A DNA stretch of 64,000 nt from NCBI RefSeq assembly GCF_009857605.1, contig NZ_WWCT01000001.1:248001-312000 (forward strand), written 5' to 3'. This DNA comes from Duganella levis. Lineage in GTDB: Bacteria; Pseudomonadota; Gammaproteobacteria; Burkholderiales; Burkholderiaceae_D. Position numbers and translations under genes: made by a program. The notes beneath the pieces were generated by a model that was given only the letters and a program-made list of their open reading frames with translations, was not told the DNA's origin and did not search any database. Shown here piece by piece: positions 35,706-45,015 of this stretch. The first letter of the stretch is position 1, and each line of letters opens with the position of its first letter.

Positions 35706-37052
35706 TTAATTATCGCGGATATGCCATGCGCGGTTGATGCTCAACGCTGCCAGTGACGCGGCGGCGCCAGAGAACAGGTACACGCCCGCATACGCCAGTC
35801 CGAAGTGCGACGACAGCCCCAGCGCCACCAGCGGCGCAAAGCCGGCACCCACCAGCCATGCCACATCGCTGGTCAAGGCCGCGCCGGTATAGCGGAAGCG
35901 CTGCGGGAAGTTGGACGTCACCGCACCCGCAGCCTGGCCATACGACAGCCCCAGCAACGAGAAGCCGATCAGGATAAACGCGTCCTGCCCGGTTTCGCCG
36001 CTGCCGATCAGAAACGGCACGAAGAGGCTGAAGATACCGATCATGATCGCCAGCGTGCCCAGCGTGCGGCGGCGGCCGACGCGGTCGGCGATGAAGCCGG
36101 AGATGATGATACCCACCGCCATCAGCGCCACGCCCAGCATCTGCACATGCAGGAAGCCGGCAATCGAGCGCTGCGACGTCAGCGTGATCCACGACAGCGG
36201 GAATACCGTTACCAGGTGGAACAGCGCATAGCTGGCCAGTGCCGCCAGGGCGCCGATGATCACGTTGCGCGATTGCGAATTGAGCAACTCGCCGACCGGC
36301 ACTGGATCGAGCTGGTGCTCGTCCAGCAGGTGCGAGTATTCATGCGTGGTCACCAGACGCAGGCGGGCAAACAGCGCCACCACGTTGATGGCAAATGCCA
36401 CGTAGAACGGATAGCGCCAGCCGAATTCGAGGAAGTCCAGCGAACTGAGGTTGGTCATCAGGTAGGCAAACAGCCCGGCCGCGATGACGAAGCCGATCGG
36501 CGCGCCCAGCTGGCCCAGCATGGCGTACCAGCCGCGCTTCTCTTCGGGCGCGTTGAGCGCCAGCAGCGACGGCAAACCGTCCCACGAGCCGCCTTGCGCG
36601 ATGCCTTGTCCAATCCGCAAAATGGCCAGGAAGACAATCGAGGTGGTCCCCAAACTGGCATAGTCCGGAAGGAAGGCGATACCTGCCGTTGAAACCCCGA
36701 TAATCAACAACGCCAGGGTCAGTTTGGTTTCACGGGTGAAGTGATGTTGAACTGCCATAAAAGCCACAGTTCCTATCGGACGGGCAATAAAGGCAAGCGC
36801 AAAAATCGCAAAAGCGTATAGTGTGCCGTCAAGCCTGCTGTCGTATGGAAAGAATACCGACGGGAATACCAGCGCTGACGCAATGGCGTAGACGAAGAAG
36901 TCGAAATACTCGGATGCGCGCCCGATGACCACGCCGATCGCAATTTCCCCGGGAGAGATATGTCCGTCCCTGGCGTTGATGCTACGTGCTCCAGGGCTTG
37001 TTTGATGATGGACGTCAGCTTGGACGTCACTAATAGAAGTCGTGTTAGCCAT
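35706..37052 (-). CDS. MFS transporter, metabolite:H+ symporter-like
   Basis: This 448-residue carrier has twelve membrane segments. The N-terminal region EIAIGVVIGRASEYFDFFVYAIASALVFPSVFFP and the loop motif DRVGRRRTLG are typical of the MHS branch (ShiA/ProP-like), as is GIGQGIAQGG-type TM4. The ATG at 37052 (MANTTS) is used; the frame extends further but lacks similarity. It is divergent from the cyo operon, with 133 bases between. The position beside cytochrome o oxidase genes is recurrent in related genomes by my recollection, though a functional link is unproven. The substrate is unknown, probably a small organic acid. Confidence 0.82.
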   Translation of the reverse strand: MANTTSISDVQADVHHQTSPGARSINARDGHISPGEIAIGVVIGRASEYFDFFVYAIASALVFPSVFFPYDSRLDGTLYAFAIFALAFIARPIGTVAFMAVQHHFTRETKLTLALLIIGVSTAGIAFLPDYASLGTTSIVFLAILRIGQGIAQGGSWDGLPSLLALNAPEEKRGWYAMLGQLGAPIGFVIAAGLFAYLMTNLSSLDFLEFGWRYPFYVAFAINVVALFARLRLVTTHEYSHLLDEHQLDPVPVGELLNSQSRNVIIGALAALASYALFHLVTVFPLSWITLTSQRSIAGFLHVQMLGVALMAVGIIISGFIADRVGRRRTLGTLAIMIGIFSLFVPFLIGSGETGQDAFILIGFSLLGLSYGQAAGAVTSNFPQRFRYTGAALTSDVAWLVGAGFAPLVALGLSSHFGLAYAGVYLFSGAAASLAALSINRAWHIRDN

Positions 37053-37105
37053 AGTCTCTTTGTCTCGTGTTAAGTAATTGTTATCACGGCGAGTCCGAGC
37101 ACGTA

Positions 37106-37118
37106 GGACAAAGTGTCC
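37106..37118. promoter_or_regulatory. Inverted repeat GGACA-AAG-TGTCC in the cyo upstream region
   Basis: Five-base arms separated by three bases lie midway between the divergent MFS and cyoA genes. The spacing suits a dimeric regulator, but no known protein is identified; RegA or another redox regulator is a guess. Confidence 0.28.
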
Positions 37119-37185
37119 AATTGCAAGAACAACCCGTCGTGAGTACAGTAGCATGTTCCCAACAATCTGTAATCTAAATTACCGC

Positions 37186-38184
37186 ATGATTCCTCCTATC
37201 GTTCGTCGTGGATTGCTCCTCGCACCGTTATTGTGGCTCGCTGGCTGCGATACGGTCGTGCTGAATCCGTCCGGGGATATCGCAGCGCAACAAGCACACC
37301 TAGTCGTGGTGTCAACCTTGCTGATGCTGTTGATTATCGTACCTGTCATGTTTCTCATCTGTCTGTTCGCTTGGCGCTATAGAAAGTCAAATACCGCCGC
37401 CGAATACAAACCAGACTGGGATCACTCTACCAAGCTCGAACTGCTGATCTGGGGCGCACCGCTGCTGATCATCATCGTGCTGGGCCTGATCACGTGGATT
37501 TACACCCACTTGCTCGATCCGTATCGTCCGCTGAGCCGCCTGGACGAAAACCGTCCGATCGCCGCCGGCGTCAAGCCGCTGGAAGTGCAAGTGGTGTCGA
37601 TGGACTGGAAATGGGTCTTCATTTATCCGGAGCAGGGCATCGCCACCGTGAATGAACTGGTCACGCCGATCGACGTACCGGTCCGCTTCCACATGACCTC
37701 GACCTCGGTGATGAACGCGTTCTACATTCCTGCGCTGGCCGGTATGGTCTACACCATGCCTGGCATGGAAACGCAGCTGAATGCGGTGATGAACAAGGTC
37801 GGCATCTACGACGGTTTCTCGGCCAACTACAGCGGCGCCGGTTTCTCGGACATGCGCTTCAAGTACCACGGCGTGTCGCAAGCCGACTTCGACGCCTGGG
37901 TTGCCAAGACCAAGTCCAGCACCACCGTGCTGAACCGCGCAGAAGCGTTGCTGCTGGAAAAACCGACGATCAAGCACCCGATCATGCATTTCGGTACCGT
38001 GGACAATGGCATTTATGACCTGATCCTGAACCGTTGCGTGGCCGAAGGCTCGGTCTGCGTGAATACCCAGATGCACCAGGATGCCACGCGCATCAAGGCA
38101 GCGGCAGTCATGAAAAACCTGCCGAAAGACGTGTGTGAACCTGCCACCGTCGCCGCAACTGCTCAACCTACCCGTAAAGAATGA
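37186..38184 (+). CDS. cyoA: Cytochrome o ubiquinol oxidase subunit II
   Basis: This 332-residue lipoprotein has the lipobox LAGC at its N-terminus (start taken as ATG 37186; ATG 37153 is possible). Two membrane segments follow ([23 protein letters not shown] and [22 protein letters not shown]), then the cupredoxin-fold subunit II domain with [30 protein letters not shown]. It lacks the CuA ligands, as expected for a quinol oxidase. It is the first gene of a tight cyoABCD cluster, ending in the ATGA shared with cyoB. Confidence 0.95.
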   Translation: MIPPIVRRGLLLAPLLWLAGCDTVVLNPSGDIAAQQAHLVVVSTLLMLLIIVPVMFLICLFAWRYRKSNTAAEYKPDWDHSTKLELLIWGAPLLIIIVLGLITWIYTHLLDPYRPLSRLDENRPIAAGVKPLEVQVVSMDWKWVFIYPEQGIATVNELVTPIDVPVRFHMTSTSVMNAFYIPALAGMVYTMPGMETQLNAVMNKVGIYDGFSANYSGAGFSDMRFKYHGVSQADFDAWVAKTKSSTTVLNRAEALLLEKPTIKHPIMHFGTVDNGIYDLILNRCVAEGSVCVNTQMHQDATRIKAAAVMKNLPKDVCEPATVAATAQPTRKE

Positions 38185-40187
38185 CCATGTCTGATCTCAA
38201 CCTGACCAATCTGATCTTTGGGCGGCTGTCACTGGAAGCAATTCCATACCACGAGCCCATCCTGATCGGCACCTTCGCCGGCGTGGCTTTGGGCGGTATC
38301 GCCTTCCTCGCCGCCATGTTCTACTTCCGTTTGTGGGGTCCGTTCTGGCGTAACTGGGTTACCTCGATCGACCACAAAAAAATCGGCATCATGTATATGG
38401 TGCTGGGTATCATCATGCTGCTGCGCGGCTTCGCCGATGCACTGATGATGCGCGCACAGCAGGCCATGGCCTTCGGGGATAACCCGGGCTTCCTGCCGCC
38501 GCACCACTTCGACCAGGTGTTTACCGCCCACGGCACGATCATGATTTTCTTCGTCGCCATGCCGCTGGTTACCGGTCTGATGAACTACGTAGTGCCGCTG
38601 CAAATCGGCGCGCGCGACGTTTCGTTCCCGTTCCTGAATAACTTCTCGTTCTGGATGACCACCTTCGGCGCCATGCTGACCATGGTGTCGCTGTTCATCG
38701 GTGAATTCGGCAAGACCGGCTGGCTGGCATTCCCGCCGCTGTCGGGCATCGCTGCGTCGCCGGACGTCGGGGTCGATTACTACATCTGGTCGTTGCAGGT
38801 GGCCGGGGTCGGGACTACGCTGTCCGGGGTCAACCTGCTGGCCACCATCATCAAAATGCGCGCGCCTGGCATGTCGATGATGAAAATGCCAGTGTTCACC
38901 TGGACCGCACTGTGCACCAATGCACTGATCGTTGCGACCTTCCCGATCCTGACCATCACCCTGGCCATGCTGTCGCTGGACCGTATCGCCGGCTTCAACT
39001 TCTTCACCACCGAACTGGGTGGTAACCCGATGCTGTACGTCAACCTGATCTGGATCTGGGGCCACCCTGAGGTCTACATCCTGGTGCTGCCAGTGTTCGG
39101 CGTGTTCTCGGAAATCGTCTCGACCTTCTCCGGCAAGCGTCTGTTCGGCTACACCTCGATGGTGTACGCGACCGTCGTGATTACCGTGCTGTCCTACCTG
39201 GTATGGCTGCACCACTTCTTCACCATGGGCTCCGGCGCCAGCGTCAACTCGTTCTTCGGCATCACCACGATGATCATCTCGATCCCGACCGGCGCCAAGA
39301 TCTTCAACTGGCTGTTCACCATGTACAAAGGCCGCATTCGCTTCACCGTGCCAATGATGTGGACCGTGGGCTTCATGCTGACCTTCGTTATCGGCGGTAT
39401 GACCGGCGTGATGCTGGCCGTGCCTCCAGCCGACTTCGTGCTGCACAACTCGCTGTTCCTGATCGCCCACTTCCACAACGTGATTATCGGTGGCGTGGTG
39501 TTCGGTCTGTTCGCTGGTATCAACTACTGGTTCCCGAAAGCCTTCGGCTTCACGCTGGACGAGTTCTGGGGCAAGGTATCGTTCTGGTGCTGGCTGGTCG
39601 GTTTCTGGGTGGCCTTCACGCCGCTGTACATCATGGGCTTCATGGGCGTTACCCGCCGTATGAACCACTTCGATGATCCTTCGCTGCAGATCTACTTCAT
39701 TGTGGCTGCTATCGGCGCGCTGATCATTGCTGCCGGTATCGGCGCCTTCCTGGTGCAGATCGGCGTCAGCGTCCTGAACCGCAAGAAACTGCGCGACGTC
39801 ACCGGCGACCCATGGGGCGGCCGTACGCTGGAGTGGGCTACTTCGTCGCCACCGCCAGACTACAACTTCGCCTTCACGCCAGTGGTGCATGACAGCGACA
39901 GCTGGGCCGACATGAAAGCCAACCAGTATCAGCGTCCGCTGAAAGGTTTCGTCGACATCCACATGCCGAAGAACACCGGCGCCGGCTTCATCATCTCGGC
40001 ACTGGCCTTCGTCTTTGGCTTCGCCATGGTCTGGTCGATGTGGTTGCCTGCTGCACTGTCGTTCGCGGCCATGCTGGTAGCGATCATCGTTCACACCTTT
40101 AACTACAAGCGCGATTACTACATCAAAGCCGATGAAGTGAATCGTACCGAAGAAGCGCATACTCGTTTGCTGGAAAGCCATGTCTGA
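38181..40187 (+). CDS. cyoB: Cytochrome o ubiquinol oxidase subunit I
   Basis: This 668-residue haem-copper oxidase subunit has about fifteen membrane segments. Seen directly: [12 protein letters not shown] (the haem ligand histidine region), [14 protein letters not shown] (the CuB and Tyr-His crosslink motif), WLHHFFTMG and [13 protein letters not shown]. It houses low-spin haem b, high-spin haem o and CuB and reduces oxygen to water while pumping protons. The start is ATG 38181 or 38187; the former sits in the ATGA overlap with cyoA. It overlaps cyoC by 8 bases. No cyoE gene is present in the operon, so haem O synthase must be elsewhere. Confidence 0.97.
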   Translation: MTMSDLNLTNLIFGRLSLEAIPYHEPILIGTFAGVALGGIAFLAAMFYFRLWGPFWRNWVTSIDHKKIGIMYMVLGIIMLLRGFADALMMRAQQAMAFGDNPGFLPPHHFDQVFTAHGTIMIFFVAMPLVTGLMNYVVPLQIGARDVSFPFLNNFSFWMTTFGAMLTMVSLFIGEFGKTGWLAFPPLSGIAASPDVGVDYYIWSLQVAGVGTTLSGVNLLATIIKMRAPGMSMMKMPVFTWTALCTNALIVATFPILTITLAMLSLDRIAGFNFFTTELGGNPMLYVNLIWIWGHPEVYILVLPVFGVFSEIVSTFSGKRLFGYTSMVYATVVITVLSYLVWLHHFFTMGSGASVNSFFGITTMIISIPTGAKIFNWLFTMYKGRIRFTVPMMWTVGFMLTFVIGGMTGVMLAVPPADFVLHNSLFLIAHFHNVIIGGVVFGLFAGINYWFPKAFGFTLDEFWGKVSFWCWLVGFWVAFTPLYIMGFMGVTRRMNHFDDPSLQIYFIVAAIGALIIAAGIGAFLVQIGVSVLNRKKLRDVTGDPWGGRTLEWATSSPPPDYNFAFTPVVHDSDSWADMKANQYQRPLKGFVDIHMPKNTGAGFIISALAFVFGFAMVWSMWLPAALSFAAMLVAIIVHTFNYKRDYYIKADEVNRTEEAHTRLLESHV

Positions 40188-40809
40188 AATTAACGCTAAT
40201 GGCGCCATGAGCGCCGATCCAAGCGCGCGTTACTACGTGCGTGACCATCATCCTGAGCACAGCACGCTGCTGGGCTTCTGGATTTACCTGATGAGCGACT
40301 GCCTGCTGTTCGCCGGCCTGTTCGCCGCTTACGCAGTCCTGGGCCGCAGCTATGCGGGCGGCCCAAGCGGCGCGGAACTGTTCGACCTGCCGACCGTGGC
40401 CCTCAACACCGGCTTCCTGCTGATGTCGTCGATCACCTACGGCTTTGCGATGATCGCCTCGCAGCGTAAAAACCTGAAGGCCACCATCGTCTGGCTGCTG
40501 ATCACCGGCGCTTTCGGCCTGGCGTTCCTGTACCTGGAGCTGGACGAGTTCGTGCACCTGATCCACGAAGGCGCGGGTCCGCAACGCAGCGCGTTCCTGA
40601 GCTCGTTCTTCGCGCTGGTCGGCACCCACGGTCTGCACGTGACCTTCGGTACCGTATGGCTGGTGACGCTGTGCTTCCAGCTGGGCAAGCACGGCCTGAC
40701 CCCTGAAAACAACCGCCGCCTGATGTGCCTGTCGATGTTCTGGCACTTCCTGGACGTGATCTGGATCGGCGTCTTTACCTTTGTCTACCTGATGGGAGTT
40801 CTGCCATGA
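40180..40809 (+). CDS. cyoC: Cytochrome o ubiquinol oxidase subunit III
   Basis: This 209-residue subunit has five membrane segments and the family stretches [21 protein letters not shown] and [15 protein letters not shown]. Subunit III stabilises the proton-pumping oxidase core. It begins 8 bases before the end of cyoB and ends in an ATGA shared with cyoD. Length is normal. Confidence 0.96.
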   Translation: MSEINANGAMSADPSARYYVRDHHPEHSTLLGFWIYLMSDCLLFAGLFAAYAVLGRSYAGGPSGAELFDLPTVALNTGFLLMSSITYGFAMIASQRKNLKATIVWLLITGAFGLAFLYLELDEFVHLIHEGAGPQRSAFLSSFFALVGTHGLHVTFGTVWLVTLCFQLGKHGLTPENNRRLMCLSMFWHFLDVIWIGVFTFVYLMGVLP

Positions 40810-41216
40810 GCGCACCACACAACCACTCTGCGCATGATGACCACGGCCACGGCCATGACGACCACGAAGGCGATGGTCACCACGGCAGCCTGAAGGACTA
40901 CGCGATCGGTTTCATCCTGTCCGTGATCCTGACCGCGATTCCGTTCTACCTGGTGATGACCAAGGCGTTCGACAAGTCGAGCACCACCGCCATCGTCATC
41001 CTCGGCTTCGCCGCGGTGCAGGTGATCGTGCACATGGTCTACTTCCTGCACATGAACGGTAAAGCCGAAGGCGGCTGGTCGATGCTGGCCACGCTGTTCA
41101 CGCTGGTGTTGCTGGTGATCGTACTGGCTGGCTCCATCTGGGTCATGTACCACATGAACCTGAACATGATGCCATCCATGGGTAACGACGCTCACAACAT
41201 GCAAGACATGCAATGA
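40806..41216 (+). CDS. cyoD: Cytochrome o ubiquinol oxidase subunit IV
   Basis: This 136-residue subunit has three membrane segments (DYAIGFILSVILTAIPFYLV, AIVILGFAAVQVIVHMVYFLHM, LATLFTLVLLVIVLAGSIWVMYHM). The N-terminus is histidine- and aspartate-rich (HNHSAHDDHGHGHDDHEGD), unusual for the family and possibly metal-binding, and the C-terminus is methionine-rich (MNLNMMPSMG). The gene starts in the ATGA overlap with cyoC and ends in an ATGA overlap with the SURF1 gene. Confidence 0.94.
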   Translation: MSAPHNHSAHDDHGHGHDDHEGDGHHGSLKDYAIGFILSVILTAIPFYLVMTKAFDKSSTTAIVILGFAAVQVIVHMVYFLHMNGKAEGGWSMLATLFTLVLLVIVLAGSIWVMYHMNLNMMPSMGNDAHNMQDMQ

Positions 41217-41998
41217 TGACGGGCGCCTCCAAGCGCCAACGTTCCCGAACCCTGCGCGTCATCCTGGTCCTCGCGGCCGGGGTGATGTTTGCAGGGTTTT
41301 TTGCTTTAGGGACGTGGCAGGTATTCAGACTTCAATGGAAACTGGCGCTGATCGAGCGCGTCGACCAGCGCGTGCATGCGGCGCCGGTGCCGGCGCCGTC
41401 GCTCGCGCAATGGCCGCAGCTCAACGCGGACGCCGACGACTACCGGCGCGTGCAGCTGAGCGGCGTGCTGCTGGATGGCTCGACCACCCAGGTGCTGGCG
41501 TCGCTGGATCGCGGCATCGGCTACTGGGTGGTGACCCCACTGTGCACGCCGGACGGCGGCATCGTGATGGTCAATCGCGGCTTTACGCCGGCAGGCCTGG
41601 GCGGCTGGAAGCCACAACCGGCGCCGCCGGCGGCAACGGCCGATGCTTGCCGTGGCGCGGCCGGTCCGACGGTGTCGGTCAGCGGTCTGCTGCGGCTGAC
41701 CGAAGTGGCGGGGCGCTTGCGCCAGAACGAACCGGCACGCAATTACTGGTACACGCGCGATGTGCAGGCGATCGCCCAGGCGCGTGGACTGCCGGCGGTG
41801 GCGCCGTACTTTGTCGATGCCGATGCGGCGTCGGCCAAGGCGGCGGGACCGGTGGCGAACGTGCAGCCGGTCGGCGGACTGACAGTTATTTCCTTCGTCA
41901 ACAACCACTTGGTTTATGCTATCACCTGGTACGCACTGGCCCTGATGGTGGCTGGAGCGACGGTATGGATAATCCGAGATGCGCGCAAACAAAAATAG
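41213..41998 (+). CDS. SURF1 family oxidase assembly protein
   Basis: This 261-residue protein has the SURF1 topology: one N-terminal membrane helix (LRVILVLAAGVMFAGFFALGTWQVFRLQWK) and one C-terminal helix (HLVYAITWYALALMVAGATVWII) flanking a periplasmic domain with LDRGIGYWVVTPL and VMVNRGFTP. SURF1 helps insert haem into terminal oxidases. It starts in the ATGA after cyoD and overlaps the following histidine kinase gene by 20 bases. A role in cyo assembly is likely from the context. Confidence 0.93.
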   Translation: MMTGASKRQRSRTLRVILVLAAGVMFAGFFALGTWQVFRLQWKLALIERVDQRVHAAPVPAPSLAQWPQLNADADDYRRVQLSGVLLDGSTTQVLASLDRGIGYWVVTPLCTPDGGIVMVNRGFTPAGLGGWKPQPAPPAATADACRGAAGPTVSVSGLLRLTEVAGRLRQNEPARNYWYTRDVQAIAQARGLPAVAPYFVDADAASAKAAGPVANVQPVGGLTVISFVNNHLVYAITWYALALMVAGATVWIIRDARKQK

Positions 41999-43364
41999 TA
42001 ACCCTTATGACGGCGGCCCGGCACGGCTGCGGCCCCGTCTTCCTGTCGTAGAACCGCTGGCGTCGGCGAACGCCTCCGCCAGCACGATCACCCACGCGGC
42101 CGGTCACAAGAACATGCAGCAGCTGATCCAGCTGCGCTGGATCGCCGTGATTGGCCAGATCACCACCATAGCCACCGCCTCGATCCTGCTCGGCGTGCAG
42201 CTGCCGATGCCGGCCATGCTGAATGTGCTGGCCTGCCTGATCGCCTTCAACGTCGCCAGCATCCTGCGCTGGCAGGAAAACCAGGTGGTGTCCAACAGCG
42301 AACTGCTACTGGCCTTGACGGTGGACGTGGCCAGCCTGACGGCGCAGCTGTATTTAAGCGGCGGCGCCACCAATCCCTTTGTGTTCCTCTACCTGCTGCA
42401 CGTGATTCTGGGCGCGGTGCTACTGGAGACGTGGTCGACGTGGACGATTGTGATCGTCACCGGCGCCTGCATCGCCGGCCTGGCGCTGTTTTCGGAGCCG
42501 CTGCCGCTGCCGCAGGATCACGCGCTGGGCATTTTCAGCCTGTACGTACAGGGCATGCTGCTGTGCTTCATTCTCGATGCGGCGCTGCTGGTCATCTTCA
42601 TCACCCGCATCATGCAGAATATGCGCAGCAGCGCGGCGGCGGTGTCCGACCTGCGCCAGCGCGCGGCGGAAGAAGAGCACATCGTCCGCATGGGGCTTCT
42701 GGCGTCCGGTGCGGCGCATGAACTGGGCACGCCGCTGGCGACGTTGGCGGTGATTCTCGGCGACTGGAAGCACATGCCGGAATTTAAAGGCAGCCCGGTG
42801 CTGCTGGAAGAAATCGCGGAGATGCAAACGCAGCTCAAACGCTGCAAGTCCATCGTCAGCGGCATTTTGATGTCGGCCGGCGAGGCGCGCGGCGAATCTT
42901 CGACCGCCACCACGCTTAACACCTTCCTCGACGAAGTGGTGGCCGAGTGGCGCGTCGGCCGCCCGGTGGTGGCGTTTGAACTGGAAAACCGCATCGCGCA
43001 TGACTTACCGGTGGTGTCCGATTCCACCCTCAAGCAAATGATCTGCAATGTGCTGGATAATGCACTGGAAGCGTCGCCGGCGTGGCTGCGCATGGAAGCG
43101 AGCATTGAAGGCGGCATGCTGGTGCTGCTGGTGACCGATAACGGTCCGGGCTTCGCACCGTCTATACTGGCGCAGTTTGGCAAGCCATACAATTCCAGTA
43201 AAGGCCGTCCCGGCGGCGGACTGGGATTGTTCCTGGTGCTGAATGTGGCGCGCACGCTGGGCGGCGAAGTGACCGCGACCAACCGCGAGCAGGGCGGGGC
43301 GATGGTGCGTTTGACGCTGCCGTTGTCGGCCATCGAAATCAAATCGGAACAACAAACGACATGA
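41979..43364 (+). CDS. regB: Redox-sensing histidine kinase, RegB/PrrB family
   Basis: This 461-residue sensor kinase has six membrane segments (about residues 50-210). GGATNPF at 128-134 matches the conserved quinone-binding motif GGxxNPF of RegB. The H-box is GAAHELGTPL with the phosphorylated histidine near 247, and CKSIVSG near residue 289 has the cysteine at the position of the redox-active cysteine of RegB. The ATPase domain has NALEASP and GGGLGLFL. RegB controls respiration genes according to ubiquinone redox state. The gene overlaps SURF1 by 20 bases and regA by 4. The first 45 residues are a hydrophilic extension. Confidence 0.93.
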   Translation: MRANKNSNPYDGGPARLRPRLPVVEPLASANASASTITHAAGHKNMQQLIQLRWIAVIGQITTIATASILLGVQLPMPAMLNVLACLIAFNVASILRWQENQVVSNSELLLALTVDVASLTAQLYLSGGATNPFVFLYLLHVILGAVLLETWSTWTIVIVTGACIAGLALFSEPLPLPQDHALGIFSLYVQGMLLCFILDAALLVIFITRIMQNMRSSAAAVSDLRQRAAEEEHIVRMGLLASGAAHELGTPLATLAVILGDWKHMPEFKGSPVLLEEIAEMQTQLKRCKSIVSGILMSAGEARGESSTATTLNTFLDEVVAEWRVGRPVVAFELENRIAHDLPVVSDSTLKQMICNVLDNALEASPAWLRMEASIEGGMLVLLVTDNGPGFAPSILAQFGKPYNSSKGRPGGGLGLFLVLNVARTLGGEVTATNREQGGAMVRLTLPLSAIEIKSEQQTT

Positions 43365-43900
43365 CGACAGAAGATCGAGTACTGCTGCTGGTAGAAGATG
43401 ATGCAGCCTTCGCCCGTACCTTGGGGCGTTCGTTCGAGCGGCGCGGCTATCAGGTGCTGCTGGCGGAAAACGTGGACGATGCCAGCGCGCTGCTGGTCGA
43501 CCATTCGCCCGGCTACGCCGTGGTGGACTTGAAGTTGAAGGGCAATTCGTCCGGCCTGGCCTGCGTGCAGATGCTGCATGAGCATGACGAAGAGATGCTG
43601 ATTGTGGTGCTGACCGGCTTCGCCAGCATCAACACGGCGGTGGAGGCGATCAAGCTGGGGGCCTGCCAGTACCTGGCCAAGCCATCGAATACCGACGATA
43701 TTGAAGCCGCGTTCGAGCACGTGGCCGGCGCGGCGGACCTGGAACTGAGCTCGCGCACCACGTCGGTCAAGACGCTGGAGTGGGAGCATATTCACACAGT
43801 GTTGGCGGAGACCGATTTCAATATCTCCGAAGCAGCGCGTCGTCTCGGCATGCACCGCCGCACGCTGGCGCGCAAACTTGAGAAACAACGGGTCAAATGA
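43361..43900 (+). CDS. regA: Response regulator, RegA/PrrA/ActR family
   Basis: This 179-residue regulator has a receiver domain with VEDDAAF and the phosphoacceptor aspartate near residue 56 (YAVVDLKL), followed by LTGFASINTAVEAIKLGACQYLAKP. A Fis-type helix-turn-helix lies at 140-175 (NISEAARRLGMHRRTLARKLEK). The short linker and the Fis module match the RegA family, which controls respiration, carbon fixation and nitrogen genes. It is coupled to regB by a 4-base ATGA overlap and to the next gene by another. Confidence 0.95.
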   Translation: MTTEDRVLLLVEDDAAFARTLGRSFERRGYQVLLAENVDDASALLVDHSPGYAVVDLKLKGNSSGLACVQMLHEHDEEMLIVVLTGFASINTAVEAIKLGACQYLAKPSNTDDIEAAFEHVAGAADLELSSRTTSVKTLEWEHIHTVLAETDFNISEAARRLGMHRRTLARKLEKQRVK

Positions 43901-44490
43901 GCCAACAAGCATCGCTATTCGATTTTGAACCGCCGCCAAAACTGACGGACCGGATCTTCTTCGCCATCGCGCCGGATGCGCAGGCCATCGCCGACATCGG
44001 CGCGCTGACCGCGACGCTGAAAGCGCAGCATGGCATGCAAGGCCGGCCGATTGCGGACGCCAAGCTGCACTGCACCTTGTGTAATCTGGGTGACTTTGCC
44101 GGCATGCCGGATGCGCTGATCGCGCGCGCGTCGGAAGCAGCAACGCAGGTGGCCGGCGCTACGCCGCCCTTTGTAGCCAGCTTCGACACCGCGCAGACCT
44201 TCGTGAACCGCGCCCGCAACCGGCCGTTCGTGTTGACCGGCGGCGATGGCGTGATTGGCGTCGCTGCGCTGTACCGTAATCTGAATAGCGCGCTGCACAA
44301 AGCGGGCATTCCCGGCAATCCCGCCAGCTACACGCCCCACGTTACGCTGCTGTATGACGATGTGACGGCGCCGCCGCAAGGCGTAGCGCCGGTGGAATGG
44401 ACCGTGCGCGAGTTCGTCCTGCTGCACAGTCACATTGGCCAGGCACGTCCTTACAACGTGCTGGCCCGCTTTAGAATGCCTTCAGCTTGA
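43897..44490 (+). CDS. 2'-5' RNA ligase family protein (LigT/ThpR-like)
   Basis: This 197-residue protein has the two tetrapeptide motifs of the 2H phosphoesterase superfamily, HCTL near residue 52 and HVTL near 148. These form the active site of bacterial ThpR/LigT proteins, which act as 2',3'-cyclic phosphodiesterases or ligases on RNA ends. The protein starts with a short disordered leader (MSQQASLFDFEPPP) and shows DRIFFAIAPDAQA. It is the last gene of the chain starting at cyoA, starting in the ATGA overlap with regA. Its reason for being in a respiratory operon is unknown. Its end overlaps the convergent PagP-like gene by 20 bases. Confidence 0.88.
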   Translation: MSQQASLFDFEPPPKLTDRIFFAIAPDAQAIADIGALTATLKAQHGMQGRPIADAKLHCTLCNLGDFAGMPDALIARASEAATQVAGATPPFVASFDTAQTFVNRARNRPFVLTGGDGVIGVAALYRNLNSALHKAGIPGNPASYTPHVTLLYDDVTAPPQGVAPVEWTVREFVLLHSHIGQARPYNVLARFRMPSA

Positions 44491-44959
44491 GCTGAATCGA
44501 CAGCGCGCCGTACAACCGGTCTTTGTACGACGGCACGATGGCGACGTTGACGCCAACGCGTTCGTACTCATAGCTGAGGGTAGGGATGGCGGCGGGGAAC
44601 CAGCCGCCATCGCGCATTTTAGGATAGCCGCTAAAACCGCCGACCACTGCGCCGATGCGCACCGGGCCGATTTTCCACGGCTGATAATACACGCCCGCGT
44701 AGTTGGAATAAGCGCGGTCGCTGTTATAGAAGCGTCCCGCCGTTACCGACGCCACCGTCGAAAAGCGCCATTCCGCGCCCAGGCCCGGATTGCTGTCGTT
44801 CAGGCCTTTATCGCGCTGGAAGTGGTAAGAGTAAAAGCCACCATTGATCCAGACCTCTTGCAGTGGCTTCGACTCGATGGTCTCGAAACCGTCGGCCATG
44901 GCCGTGCCGGACACACAGGCCAGCAGCGCCAGCCCGGCAATACGCAAACTATTAATCAT
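44471..44959 (-). CDS. PagP-like outer membrane beta-barrel protein
   Basis: This 162-residue protein has a signal peptide (residues 1-22, ending GTAMA). The mature part has about eight short amphipathic strands alternating with turns, an aromatic-rich start (EVWINGGFYSYHF), YYQPWKIGPVRIGAVVGG and LSYEYERVGVNVAIVPS, and ends in F. This layout resembles PagP-superfamily lipid A acyltransferase barrels and uncharacterised Oxalobacteraceae relatives, but the catalytic residues cannot be confirmed. It is convergent with, and overlaps by 20 bases, the 2H phosphoesterase gene. Confidence 0.6.
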   Translation of the reverse strand: MINSLRIAGLALLACVSGTAMADGFETIESKPLQEVWINGGFYSYHFQRDKGLNDSNPGLGAEWRFSTVASVTAGRFYNSDRAYSNYAGVYYQPWKIGPVRIGAVVGGFSGYPKMRDGGWFPAAIPTLSYEYERVGVNVAIVPSYKDRLYGALSIQLKLKAF

Positions 44960-45015
44960 CCGAAGCTTTCTTCGTCATGTTGAGGACTAGGATTATAGCC
45001 GTGTATGATGCGGGC

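Noticed and set aside
38229..40208. Open frame of more than 650 codons antisense to cyoB
   Set aside because: Composition is Gln/His/Asp/Arg-rich and mirrors cyoB codons; no start signal or family similarity.
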